From NCBI GenBank assembly GCA_022578605.1, contig MU394100.1:246956-310955 (forward strand): a stretch of DNA of 64,000 bases, written 5' to 3'. The stretch is from Camillea tinctor. Its lineage: Eukaryota > Ascomycota > Sordariomycetes > Xylariales > Xylariaceae. A program made the position numbers and the translations under genes. The notes beneath the pieces were generated by a model, which was not told the origin of the DNA, made no database searches, and saw only the letters and a program-made list of their open reading frames with translations. This document shows, one piece after another, positions 23,056-33,678 of the stretch. The first letter of the stretch is position 1. Each line of letters starts with the position of its first letter.

Positions 23056-24341
23056 TACAGAATAAGCCAGGAACAAGGGGGGACCCCGGGCGGTATTTCT
23101 TGCAGATGGGGGAAGAGGCAATCCTGGCAATTGGGATGAAGATGATGATGGTTTACCCCCCTTTCGGGCTAGTTCAAGCCTCCTTTCCCCTTAAAAAGAA
23201 AGGGAAAACGGCAAAAACTAACATAGAAGGGAGAAAAGAAAAGGGTAAAAAGAGTAAAAAAAAAGTATTAAATAATATATTAAAATAAAAAATTCAAATC
23301 ATTCGGGTGGCTCTAGAGATTGACAACACATCATCACACAAAATGCCCGACTTGCTGCACTTCTGCCTGACCTGACCAGTTAAACGGCAACTTGACATCG
23401 TCTTTTTCTCTCTCTTCCCACTCTCTCACTTACTCTCTCGTTCGAATTATCTACTCTGACGCTCGTTCGTGGCTCGATTATCTGCACTCCCCTCCCCCAT
23501 TTTCTCCCATTGTATTCCCTCCCCCTTCGGAATTACTGCCAACGGGGTCGCCCGCCCGCCGCGCACGCGCGCGTGGACTGCTACATGGCATATGCAGTCC
23601 TTCTCTCCTAGCCCATCTCGCCGTGAACCGTGGCGCAGCGCGCGAGCTAAAAGGCCAGGAAATAAAAAAGCATAATAACAAAAAATGTCGCTGCTTTTGC
23701 TCTTCCCTCTTCCACACACCCTCCCCCTTCCCATTCCATATACAACCCTACATTACTTAGCTAGGCTCGTTAGCGTCAGCACGCTTGTTGGAAGCTATCC
23801 ATCGGTCTCGCTGTCAACGAGGCACCCGACTGGATTAGTTCCAGGGCCGGTTGGGACCTAGATGGGCTTGAGCGTTCTCCGTCTATCCCCAAACCTAGGA
23901 TATGGGCCCCTTAGGTATGGAGTCTATACCTGCGACGTTCTAATCCCGATGACGATGAGGACAAGGGGGCAAAGTAGGGGCACACCCCTCTAGCTCTGTC
24001 TCTCATAGATCTTCGGCTTTCTACCTGGTACGTAGGTAGTACCTTTTTGAAGTTACATATGCATCTCGAAACGGGGGGGCCGTTTGTTTCGTTTAGTATA
24101 TACTCTCGGACTAGCTTTTCCTGCTTGGATAGATATCCCATCCCATCCCTCCTCCCACCCTTGCCCCTCCTAATGTAGTAGACAGTTGTCCAGCTCATCG
24201 TCAAACATTCGTGGATCCCACCGGGGATGTTATATCGAAGTCATAGATATCCCATCCTATCAGTCACCTCTCATTTGCCTGTTGTCCTTCCCATCTACCC
24301 GTCGATTGGCGAGAGGAATAGTCGGTGCGTCCGCAGCCCAT

Positions 24342-24371
24342 CCACACACACATACACATACACACACACAG
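24342..24371. repeat. CA-dinucleotide microsatellite
   Basis: ACACACAC interrupted by ATACACAT. Confidence 0.8.
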
Positions 24372-25832
24372 AACAGGTACACCCTTCTGATGTATCTACC
24401 TTCGATACTCATGTATACTATCTCGTGGGACTCTAACACGACGCCCTCGCACCCCATGACATACCAATATCAAACTTAAACACCGTGACATCGCCGCTTG
24501 TTTATGGGTTGTCCGTGCCACCCATGCTCCTAAGACCCAGAGGCTCTGCATTGATGCTCTCACACCCCCTTTCTCCCCCACTACCTACCTAGGAAGGAAA
24601 GCCATCCTAGATTTTTCACCGTCACCTCATCCGGTTCGGCAGTGATATTCGCCTCCCAGCATATACTTCCTACTTTTTGACCCTCTTTCCTAATACATTG
24701 CGCGCTGGGTCGACCGATCCTAAAACCTCGAGCCGGCCAACTCCACATTTCAGTTACTAAGTATATGCAGGAGAAGAAGGGGGAATAATAGGGGAGGCGA
24801 GTCTCTCTGCGTGTTAATGATGACTAGGTAGACTACCTATGCTGTCACGCTTGCATGATGCTCTTTGGTTTTCCGCATCTGGGCTTTCTTTCTCACATGG
24901 TTGTACCGGATCTAGCCAGCGTACATGTGTTTTTTATTTCTTCCATCCAGTTAGACAACCAGGGGCGTTTTTTTTTTTTCCACTTCTCTTCTTTTCAACC
25001 TTGTCGATCTATGTCTATCGGCCCCCTCTCCCTACCCTCCTTTATAGGCAATATATAGGCTAGATAATTCACTAGCAAAGGAAGTAGTACCGAAGCAAGC
25101 AAGCCGAAGCTTCTTACATCCCACCTATACATGTAACTTGTGTAGATAGAGAGTATACAACAACCAACAAGTCAAGGTGGATACCATCCAGGGCCCGGGG
25201 AGATGTAGAGGCAGGGCCAATCTGTGCCGTACCGTACAGACGGACTCCATGCCGCATGTCCCATACTATCCAGGTTTAGAAAAGCAAGCAAGTGACATGC
25301 AAGCAAGCTCGGTACTGTACTTTACACACGCACATGTCATCTCCTTTACCTTTACCACATGTTTCCCCCCCAAATCTGCCTATGTATTATTACTGTTTCC
25401 CATAATACATACTGGGTTGTATTTTTTCTCTGAATTATACATCGTCTTGTTGTCTACTATGATCTAATATTTGCCCTTACGTTCTCGGCCAACCCCTTGC
25501 CCCTGGTCTCGAATTCCTCCGTTCCTATCAAGTCCCTCTTTCTCTTACTATACTCCCACCCCATGTACGTACCCCCCCTTGAATATCTCCCACTGGGAGC
25601 CAATATCATGGAAGAAGCAAGCGAGAGAGCGGGGTCGGTCATCTCAAGCCTCTTTATACCATGGTCTATCTACCTCATCTATCCTATCCCGTGTTATCCA
25701 GTTGGATCGGACGAATGGCGTTTGCCGGCGGCTGTTCATCCCTCCGGTAGTAGCCCGAGGGCTCGGGAGAAGGATAGAACGAGGGTAAGAAAGCCCTCGA
25801 TTACTATAGCATCTTTGGGCGTCCCGAAAAAG

Positions 25833-25840
25833 TATAAAAG
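25833..25840 (+). promoter_or_regulatory. TATA box upstream of the KxDL-like gene
   Basis: TATAAAAG, about 315 bp before the ATG at 26151, followed by a CTT/CAT-rich leader and then the TACC/TACA repeat. The sequence is a strong match to the consensus, so transcription probably starts near 25870 with an untranslated leader of about 280 nt. Confidence 0.6.
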
Positions 25841-25989
25841 GGGTCGTTGTTGACGGGTTTGGAACTCTGATCTTTCTTCTTCTTTTCTTCATCATCATCA
25901 CATCCAACACCAAGCTCTTCTCAACTCTATTCTTCCTTGAGAAATATCCAGACGAAAAACATCTTTTGACTTAGTTGAAATCATACCTC

Positions 25990-26031
25990 CTACCTACCTA
26001 CCTACCTACATACATACATACACCCACCCAC
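25990..26031. repeat. TACC/TACA/CACC tetranucleotide repeat in the 5' leader
   Basis: (TACC)n followed by (TACA)n and (CACC)n, between the TATA box and the start codon of the KxDL-like gene. Triplicated ACATACC words follow at about 26112-26135. Confidence 0.85.
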
Positions 26032-26150
26032 CATCCAAGACATACCCACACCTACCTCTTACTACACACACAAAGACACACCAACGCCTTACACCCCATC
26101 ACTTATACCCTACATACCACATACCACATACCACACCACACATTCCCACC

Positions 26151-27240
26151 ATGTCCTCCTACACTACGCAATACTACAGCGCCACCACCTCCGCGGTGCC
26201 CATCCCCACGGGCAAAGACGCCCCATACGGGTACTACCCCCCCGGAGGCTCATCCTCGTACTCCGTGTCCCCTCCCGAAGGCGTCGACCCCTCGGTCGTG
26301 TCGTCGGGGGGCGGGACGTACACCAACCCGGCGACCACCACCACGGGTTACGAGTCAGCGAGCCACCACTCGCAGCACCAGCACCACCATGAGCACCCGC
26401 AGCACGGGTGCGGCGAGTGCTCAGCCAGCGGCGTCGACTTCAACGAGTACATGCAGGAGCGGTTCGCCGAGACGTTTGATCCGATTCCTTTGGATCGGAG
26501 TTTGGCCGTGCAGGCGCAGACGTGAGCCTTCCCCCCCCTTTTTTTTTCCTTTCCTCCCCGTCCCCCCCTCCCTTCTCTCTCCCTTCCTTAATCCACCCAA
26601 GAAAGATATAAAGAAAAAGATGAGAAGAAGAAAAAAAGAATAGATTACTAACGTTGAAACCTCTATTGAAACAGATCCGGTAACCTCAACGCCAAGCACC
26701 GCGAGCTCCTCGAGCTCCAGGCCAAGGCGCAGGCGCGCCTAGCGCGCACGCGTGCCCGGTTCGCCGACGGCCTCCAGGACGCGCAGGAGGTGCGCTCGAA
26801 CCTGGAGTGGACTTCCAAGCGGATGTCGTAAGTTTTCCCCTGTCTCATATTAATACCCTACTATTCACGTAAGAGCAAAAAAAAAAAAAAAAAAAAAAAA
26901 ACCCAGAAGGAAAAAGGAGATTTGGAGAAAATGTGAGAGATGGAGAAGAAAAAAAACAAAATTGGAGTAAACCTCTCTAAATTTTCTACACATCTCTATT
27001 TCTCTCACTTCTCATAATTCCCCACCCCCTGGTTTTTCCCCAGAGCCGCAGGACATACATATTCCCGTTCCGGCAACGAGAAGACCTACCCAGGGGCAAA
27101 GGCTCGAATTTCTACACGCGTACCTAGAATTCAATATCTGACCATTTTACCAAACTAGGTCCCTGAAGAAGAAGGCCGAGAAGAAGCACTCGAAAGAGTA
27201 CCAGAAGGCCCGCGAGCGGTATCCCTCTCCCGAGTACTAA
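26151..27240 (+). CDS. KxDL-domain-like coiled-coil protein, three exons
   Basis: Three exons (26151-26521, 26675-26827, 27159-27240) give 201 aa; all four splice sites are GT/AG and keep the frame. The N-terminal 120 residues are Tyr/Ser/Pro/His-rich and low-complexity. The C-terminal 75 residues (from about 125) form an Ala/Arg/Lys-rich heptad-like helix with an LEW..KRM..LK pattern. This resembles the KxDL family, whose human member KXD1 is a BORC/BLOC-1-associated subunit that works in lysosome positioning. The protein ends RYPSPEY. Intron 2 is unusually long (331 bp), contains a 25-bp poly-A tract and offers an internal acceptor (see findings). A TATA box and a long repeat-bearing leader precede it. 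Family assignment moderate, exon model strong. Confidence 0.75.
26877..26901. repeat. Poly-A tract inside intron 2 of the KxDL-like gene
   Basis: About 25 consecutive A on the plus strand, about 50 bp after the donor. Confidence 0.95.
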
Positions 27241-29074
27241 GGAGAGAGAGAAAGAAAAAGAGAACCGCATTTTCCTATTAGCATCACTATTTCTTTCCCC
27301 TTAATAGTAGTTTCTATTCACACGTGGGCGTTTTCCCTTTAACACACTTCATATTTCTTTCTTATTATGGATATCTTTTTTTTTCCTACTACAGGCGGGG
27401 CGGGCGTCTGGCGAAAAGAAAAACGGAAATAGGAGGATTACAAAAAAAATTGATGGACTCCCTGGGAAAAGAAGGAAAAGGACAAAAATTGGTCCCCCTT
27501 TTCATACGTCGTTTGTTTAGACTTTTCTTAGCGGCCGTTTGATGTTTCACCCCTTTCCCCGAAAAAAAGGGAACCAGATCTAGCGTGTACGTGGTTTAGG
27601 GGGGTCGAGTGTGGGTGGGTTCGCAGCAGCAAATGCGAGATCTAGGTGACAGGGAGAAAGTGGTGCAAGATCTGTTCAACCCTGCTTTCTCTCACGAACC
27701 CGGCATCTCACAAATGCACACGCCCCCTCCACCTTTTTTTGACAGATTTCCTTGAATTCTGGTGGTCTCGGATCTGCACATACCCCTACTTGACTGACAA
27801 GGTGGCCACGAGGGACACGAAAAAAACGTGGTGGCTGCGGTGGATCTAGGTTCGGAATTAGGCGACTGGGCGACCACCCAAAAAAAATAGACGTCCATCT
27901 TGCATTGCCGCTTTATGGGCGGCAGTGTGGTACGTAGCAGTCCTCTCTGTACAGACAGGGGACGGGAAGCTATTTCTTGTTCCTGCGTCTGACAACCCCT
28001 GCCTTCCACGCGTGGATGTACACAGGGTGGGCGGGCTGAAAAAAAGCTAGCGAGGCAAGGAGGATACTTCTCACGCGGTTATGAGATATGATTGGATGAT
28101 TTCGGGAATGACTTGGGGGATACATGAACTAAAAGTACCTGATCTTTGTGTACTGGTAGGCGAGCAGATATGTATGCGAGGCAGCATGGCGTGCGCGACC
28201 GGTATAGTGGCGCCCAGGGTCAGGGTCAGTAGACCTGCAGCTGCGTGACCGGGAGGCAGGCATGCACAGAGATGCTGGCTCGTGGGGTGTCTCCAACGAG
28301 GTGGGATGCCATAGAGACACGCTCGGGGGCGGAGGGACGAAGACGAGGGTACCTGTAGCTAGACCACATCCTCTACCACATTCGGTGAGAGGACGACACC
28401 TTTCCATTTCCGGCTTTGTAGTCATTGCCTCTTTCGTACTGGATGGACGATAGATGGGCTAGGACTGTCCTTTTGTAGCTTGTGGGCTTGTTCTCTGGCG
28501 TTCCTATTGGGTCAGTTTTTGGTTTTCTCCTTAACATAGTAATACAAAGATTCCCCCTTTTGATGGCGTGACCTAATGTCGTGCCGTAAGAACCATATCT
28601 GTAAGGACATAGGAGGCTATATTATCCGTCCATGCCCTCCAGCCCCCCCTCCCCTGTAGCCGTCTAGTGGACCGGGAGGGGGAGCGCTGTAGAGTGAAGA
28701 TCCCTTGTGTGATGTGAAAGGTCGTAGGGCGTCCAGCCACAGGACAAGTGAGTAAGCCAGCAGCGAAGGTAGAATTATATCACGTGACCAAAACAATGCC
28801 TGAGGAATAGGGCCGTGTAGCAAATGCCCCTCAATGTAGTGTGGCATGGGGTTTGGGGTATGTCTTGTTGGCTAATAACATCCTATGATGCATGGAGACC
28901 TACGGAGACTCGTCGGGCCGTCCGTTCCTTTCCCCTTTGGTTAATGGATAAGGGTTGTAGATGCATATATGGGTTGGGTTCTTAAGGTTAAAGTCACCCC
29001 CTTCCCATATGTGCTTTAAGTATAAGTTCACTTAAGCCTCCGTCTAGGCTTGCGATACTTAAGGCAAGAGAGCC
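27241..29074. other. Intergenic, nothing recognised
   Basis: 1.8 kb between convergent genes. No domain-bearing frame and no clear repeat. Confidence 0.6.
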
Positions 29075-29809
29075 TCAAATAAGAGCCTTTGCAGCTTTCG
29101 CTTCTTCCCAGGTCAGAAAGCTGTCTCTCGGCTTGAGACCTAGGTTCTTTTCCAGTTTCTCCCATGGGTTAATCAGTGCCCACGGGTCATAGTAATCCTC
29201 CCACCAATTATGTCCCGAGTCGTGACCATGTCCTTGATTCCCACCACGTCCGCCTCCACGCCCACGTCCACGTCCACGATTGCGGCCATAATCATGACCA
29301 CGACCACGACCCCAGCCCTGTAAGTCTCCCGCTCCCCCAGCATCCACCTGTGACGCAAAGTACGCGCTGCCTTCCACGGGGGCAGACACTCCGACTATGT
29401 TATCAATCTGCGATTGAATGCTGTCGCCAGTGTCAGGTTCTAATGGGGCAGGTGGGCGTGATGTATCTATGTATTGCGGTTCTGGGTCATCGTCATCCCC
29501 ATCCTGCCCGTCTCGCCCTTGCGTCATAGCGTTAGCTTTCGGCGTAGGTTGTTGCTCGTCATTGTCATCGTCGAGGTCTAGATTAATTTCGTCCTTGTTC
29601 CGAGTCCGGACACCTAGGGGTGTCATGTTTGATCCTGAGCCAGGAGCATGTTCGGTCCGGAAGAGGGGAACGGTTGGGTTGGAGGATGAAGCGACGACAG
29701 CATCGGTGCCGGGGTTGAACTTGCGACGCTTGGAAGGATTCTGGGCGCCAAAGCTGGAGAAGCCCATGGCTTGAGCCATAGCGGCAGCAGTGTCTTCGGT
29801 GTCGCTCAT
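29075..29809 (-). CDS. RGG-box, probably nuclear RNA-binding protein of unknown function
   Basis: 244 aa, intronless. The N-terminus contains AMAQAMGFSSFG followed by a basic KRRKFN cluster that could serve as a nuclear localisation signal. The MGFSSF motif recalls the MGF.GF element of the U4/U6.U5 snRNP 27-kDa protein, but the rest does not match, so I do not transfer that function. The middle is Asp-rich, and residues 165-200 form an RG/RGG box (RGRGRGRGGGRGG), a common arginine-methylation and RNA-binding element. The C-terminus has a conserved-looking tryptophan-rich segment (WWEDYYDPW, then NPWEKLEKNLGL). Similar uncharacterised proteins occur across filamentous ascomycetes. Start ATG at 29809. 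Confidence 0.75.
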   Translation of the reverse strand: MSDTEDTAAAMAQAMGFSSFGAQNPSKRRKFNPGTDAVVASSSNPTVPLFRTEHAPGSGSNMTPLGVRTRNKDEINLDLDDDNDEQQPTPKANAMTQGRDGQDGDDDDPEPQYIDTSRPPAPLEPDTGDSIQSQIDNIVGVSAPVEGSAYFASQVDAGGAGDLQGWGRGRGHDYGRNRGRGRGRGGGRGGNQGHGHDSGHNWWEDYYDPWALINPWEKLEKNLGLKPRDSFLTWEEAKAAKALI

Positions 29810-30572
29810 GGTGAATTAATGAAGCCTGTCCACCTGTTGGCCCAATGTTCTTGGCCCAATGTTCGAGGTTCTGCGCAGTGTAAAATCGGATCGCGATAAA
29901 ATGAAAAGGCGGGATGTCAAGGTCGGATGTCAAGGTGGGGGCCAATACACTACACTACAAATAGAAATTCTAATCTAGTGCTTAGGTCTGTGTGGTGATC
30001 GTCGTGGTTGCGGTGGCTTGCATCCCTAATTTCGATTGTTCGTTTCTGCTGATTGGAAATTGGGAAGAGGAAGAAGAAGAAGAGACACAGCAAAAGAGTC
30101 GAAGGTGGGATAAAACTAACAGGGCTACTAAGTAAAAGCTAAAAGGTACAATATACTTACCTAAGAAAGGAACAGGTCCAGGTTATACCCTAATGTCCAT
30201 GTGGTCAGGTGTACACTAAACCTAACCTTACCTAAGGTACGTAGATAGTGCTATCCGTAGATAGCACTAGGCCGAGGGGCTAAGATGTCCAATGGTGTGA
30301 CATCATCGGACTTTATCTAGGTACCCTAGTTAAGTATTGCAGACCTGCACGGAAGTTCAACTTACCGAGCTGTTCTCCCTGTGCCTTACTCCGTACATAG
30401 CAATACTACTAACCTAAAACATTCACACCTACATACCTAAGATTACCTTACCTTACCTACAGACAATCTATCTATGAAACCTTCTATTGTTTAACTTCTT
30501 GAAATCAATTCTCATCAAATAGAAAGATTGCTATACCCCATGTGTTTACCTTAGATAGGCAAAGCACCAGCT
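29810..30572. promoter_or_regulatory. Divergent intergenic region
   Basis: 763 bp between two divergent genes. Includes ACCTTACC/TACCTAAG words and a short inverted repeat around GTGCTATCnGTAGATAGCAC at 30246-30270. No gene seen. Confidence 0.5.
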
Positions 30573-31262
30573 ATGGCAGAACCATCACCACCACCACCAC
30601 CATCGTCCACCGACGCGACACCACAGCCTCCGCCCACAGGACCAATCACTCTTCGCCTTCCCTCTAAATATGTCTCCAACTCATCCACCTCTTCTTCTTC
30701 CGACTCCTTCGTCGCCCCACCGCTCGACTGGCTCCGGCGCACCTGGTCCGTCACCCACTCAACCCTATCCATGTGGCGGACCGCGCAGAACGTGCGCATA
30801 ACCTACGCCGCGTACCCATCCTCTTCCTCGTCGTCCTACCCCCCAGGCACCAACGACAACCTAGTCGAGTATGAGAAGAATGATGGCAAGGGCGGCGTCA
30901 AGAGCGTCGCCGGCATCGAGCGGCCCGACCCCAAGATCCCCGCCGCCTGGAAGTGGCGCGGCAAGGGCCTGCTGGCCATCGCGAGCAGCCACTGGGAGGT
31001 TCTGGGATGGGGGGAGCGCCCGTTGGCTGGGGGAGAAGGCGAGGGTGTTGAGCGCTGGGCCGTGACGTGGTTCGCGCCCACGCTGTTCACGCAGGAGGGC
31101 CTCGATATATACACCGATCGCAAGGAGGGGCTGAGCAAGGAGACCGCCGCGGAGATCATTGCGGTGCTGAAGAAGCTCGAGGGTGCGCCGAAGCTTGTGG
31201 ATATGGTTGAGAAGGATATGCAGGAGGTGGCTATTAAGCTGCCTTGGAAAGAGAACAATTAA
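30573..31262 (+). CDS. Conserved fungal protein of unknown function (possibly lipocalin-like)
   Basis: 229 aa, intronless. A Pro/Ser-rich leader (residues 1-50) precedes a compact domain beginning LRRTWSVTHSTLSMWRTAQN. Beta-strand-like segments follow (VRITYAAYP, LLAIASSHWEVLGWGER, RWAVTWFAPTLFT), and then a C-terminal helical region. The early tryptophan followed by alternating strands suggests a lipocalin-like barrel, an inference from pattern only. There is no signal peptide. Comparable uncharacterised proteins exist in other ascomycetes. The ATG at 30573 follows an A-rich leader and is the first in frame. Confidence 0.75.
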   Translation: MAEPSPPPPPSSTDATPQPPPTGPITLRLPSKYVSNSSTSSSSDSFVAPPLDWLRRTWSVTHSTLSMWRTAQNVRITYAAYPSSSSSSYPPGTNDNLVEYEKNDGKGGVKSVAGIERPDPKIPAAWKWRGKGLLAIASSHWEVLGWGERPLAGGEGEGVERWAVTWFAPTLFTQEGLDIYTDRKEGLSKETAAEIIAVLKKLEGAPKLVDMVEKDMQEVAIKLPWKENN

Positions 31263-31581
31263 TTCATTAATACCTACCTAATCGATGGGCTGGGTTGGGT
31301 TGATGGCCTGTTGAGCAGAACATGGCGAACCTAGATACCCTGTAATTCAATGATGACATGGAAAGAGAAAACGTCTTCCTCAGAGCACACGATGATACCC
31401 TCAAATAATCGCGAGTTTCAAGTCACAATAGATAATAACATGACGCAATTCTGTCATATTTTATATTTCCTTGTAAGGTTGATATAATCTATCATGTTAA
31501 ACAGTACGTGATAGGGGTATCTTGAGTAGGTAGGTAAATAAGAAATTGCTTTACAAGACCAAAACGCCAGAAATCCGCCTC
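31263..31581. other. Short convergent spacer
   Basis: 319 bp between convergent stop codons. Nothing recognised. Confidence 0.6.
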
Positions 31582-32636
31582 TTAATATCTATGTCGCCCC
31601 TCCTCCTCTCGCCTGGAACCATGACGACTGTCCTCATGCCGGTGCCTATGGCGATGCTCACCCTCCGACCGGTGACCATGTCTATGTTTCCGATCCGAAC
31701 CCCGTCCATCCTCCTCCCCCCTCCTTCTCCTCTGCTTCTCCCTCCTCCTCTCCTCCCTCCTCAACTCCCTCCTCTCCTTCTCCACCTCCCGCACCCTCGC
31801 CGCGCCCCTCCTCATCATCGCCAACGGATCACTCGACTCCATCCTCGCCGCCTCCCTCTCCCTACGCCGCGGGTCCTCGTTGCCCCACACGTCCTTCCCC
31901 GGCACATCCATGTTCTGCTCTGCTATCTCCCCGCCCTCCGCATACCACGGCCCCCGCCCCCCGGCCAGGTAACCCCCTTGCTTCCGCGTCCCCGCCGCGT
32001 TCGCAAACCGCATCGTGTACTGGTCCTCCTGCTCGCGGCGCTCGCGCTCCGCGTCCGCGTTCTTCCGCTTATCCGCCTCTCGGGGAGTCTTGTCTTCCTC
32101 GACAAACAGGGCGATGTGCCCAGCTGCGTCGACGAGCGGCGCGTCGCGGCCCTGCTTGCGCTTCTCGCTGGCGTTGGTGTTGGTACTGGCATCGGGTCGC
32201 TGTTCGTGCACGCGCTCCCGCGCGAGCCGCATCTCGAAGTCGGTGTCGTCCTCGCCGTGGCGCTTGCGCTTCCGGCGCTGGGACCAGTCCCTGCCGCGCT
32301 GCCCATCGCCGGTGTTTCTCTGGTGAACGACGGCCGAAGAGGATGATGGTGAATGAGGGGGTGAGGGGGCTGGGGGCGGGGGCACGTCCTTGCCACGGAG
32401 GATGGCGAGGCGTCGCGCTGCTTCGAGTTCTTGGCGCTTCTTCTCTTCAGCTTCTTCACGCTCTCGGGCGGCGGCCTCGTCGCGCCGCACGCGGGCGATG
32501 TTCTCCTTGTTGTAGACGTTCCATGATTTCTTGGGTAGGAGATGTCTGCGATGTTGATGTTAGTTGATGTGGCTGGAAAGGGGGGAATAATTATTTAGCA
32601 GAGAAGAAAATAGGTTGTAGCAGCTTACAGAGGCAT
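31582..32636 (-). CDS. LENG1-like CIR-N domain protein, spliceosome-associated
   Basis: Two exons: 32636-32629 (8 nt, ATGCCTCT) and 32545-31582, over an 83-bp GTAAGC...CAG intron with an ACTAAC branch site; 323 aa. After splicing the N-terminus reads MPLHLLPKKSWNVYNKENIA, the start of a CIR-N (CBF1-interacting corepressor) domain as in human LENG1 and yeast Cwc25-type spliceosomal proteins. The rest is highly charged: Glu/Arg helices in the middle and an Arg/His/Ser-rich tail ending in HRHRHRH-type repeats. The first exon is too short for simple gene finders, which would start at an internal codon and lose the diagnostic motif. Family call strong; exact orthology moderate. Confidence 0.88.
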
Positions 32637-33678
32637 AGTAACAATATAGTGATTTCAAGGTCATAGATGTTGCTAGTTGTAAGGTTGAAGTTCCAACTTC
32701 TAGTGACCAAATGATATAATGATAGGCTATAATGATATGCAAGTGGGTGGAATGGAGATGCACATAGCTATCATATGTATGTCACGGGGTATGAATTAGA
32801 AATTGCTCTAAATAGATATGACTTTTAAGTACATATTATGCAATACTATCTTCTATCCATATCTACCTACCTCGGTTAGTTAGCTATTACATGTAAGCTT
32901 CAACCACCAATCTCCATTTTCATCTCCATCTCCATCTCTATTTCTTACATATACGTCTATTTCAGCCTAGCACACCCATTTTACTTATCATGGGTTTTAG
33001 AGAAGAGTGGCCAGCATCGGCACAACATTGCTACAACAGGCAACCATCTAAGGCTCTAAGGCTGGATCTTTGTCTCAAACTCATCTATATAAGACGGGAT
33101 TCAGGTTTCCGGCATTTACAACGTGCAGCGATATGTTTGTACTTCAAGTGGAAAACCGGCACAAACGACGAAGAATTGCCTTGCAGCCCGCCTCCTGTGT
33201 GCCTGCCTATCTAGCTGCATGTGCTCCTTTACGGTGTTTGTGTATGCTTTGGCCGTGTCTGCCTGGCATTGATGAACTCGCCAGGCGACCAATACCTTTA
33301 CAGCCATCTGCAAGGTAGAGGCGTAACCACCTTTGAGCAACGTGAGAGCCTGCAGTCTAACGCCATCTCATTGGATTTACGTCCTACACCTTTTCTCCGC
33401 TCCGGCACTTAACCGTAAGCTTACCCAGTGAAGTTGTTCCTAGTGAAGTTGCTTTTCTTTACGCCTTGTTGATCGGCAGGAGGCAACCGCTCTAACTGTC
33501 TATTGCCACTGTAGATCCAGGTGCTGCCTTAGATAGTATATAAGTTTATAAATGTGCCTCGTAGAAACCACACAAAGAACACATTGCTCTGGGTATCTAT
33601 CTTGTCTCGTCTAAGTCTGAATCTCTTGTTATTACTCCCATCATCTACCTATTGAGCGTCCATTCCTGTACTGTCAAG
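32637..33678. promoter_or_regulatory. Divergent intergenic region
   Basis: 1.04 kb. A TATATAAG-type TATA box at about 33536-33543 lies about 140 bp before the AAA-ATPase ATG. CATCTC hexamer-like repeats occur at about 32909-32940. No gene seen. Confidence 0.5.

Larger units (their letters stand above)
20012..26150. other. 6.1-kb region without a recognisable gene
   Basis: No frame here has a known domain or convincing exon structure. The left part (20.0-22.7 kb) is mixed sequence with short frames on both strands. The right part (22.7-26.1 kb) is strikingly C/T-rich on the plus strand and carries microsatellites (22995-23055, 24342-24371, 25990-26031). It looks like a long promoter or leader for the plus-strand gene at 26151. 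An unannotated long non-coding RNA is possible but cannot be shown. Confidence 0.5.

Noticed and set aside
31546..32346. 266-codon plus-strand frame opposite the LENG1-like gene
   Set aside because: It is a Leu/Pro-rich shadow of the Arg/Glu-rich real gene, without an independent domain or a better start.
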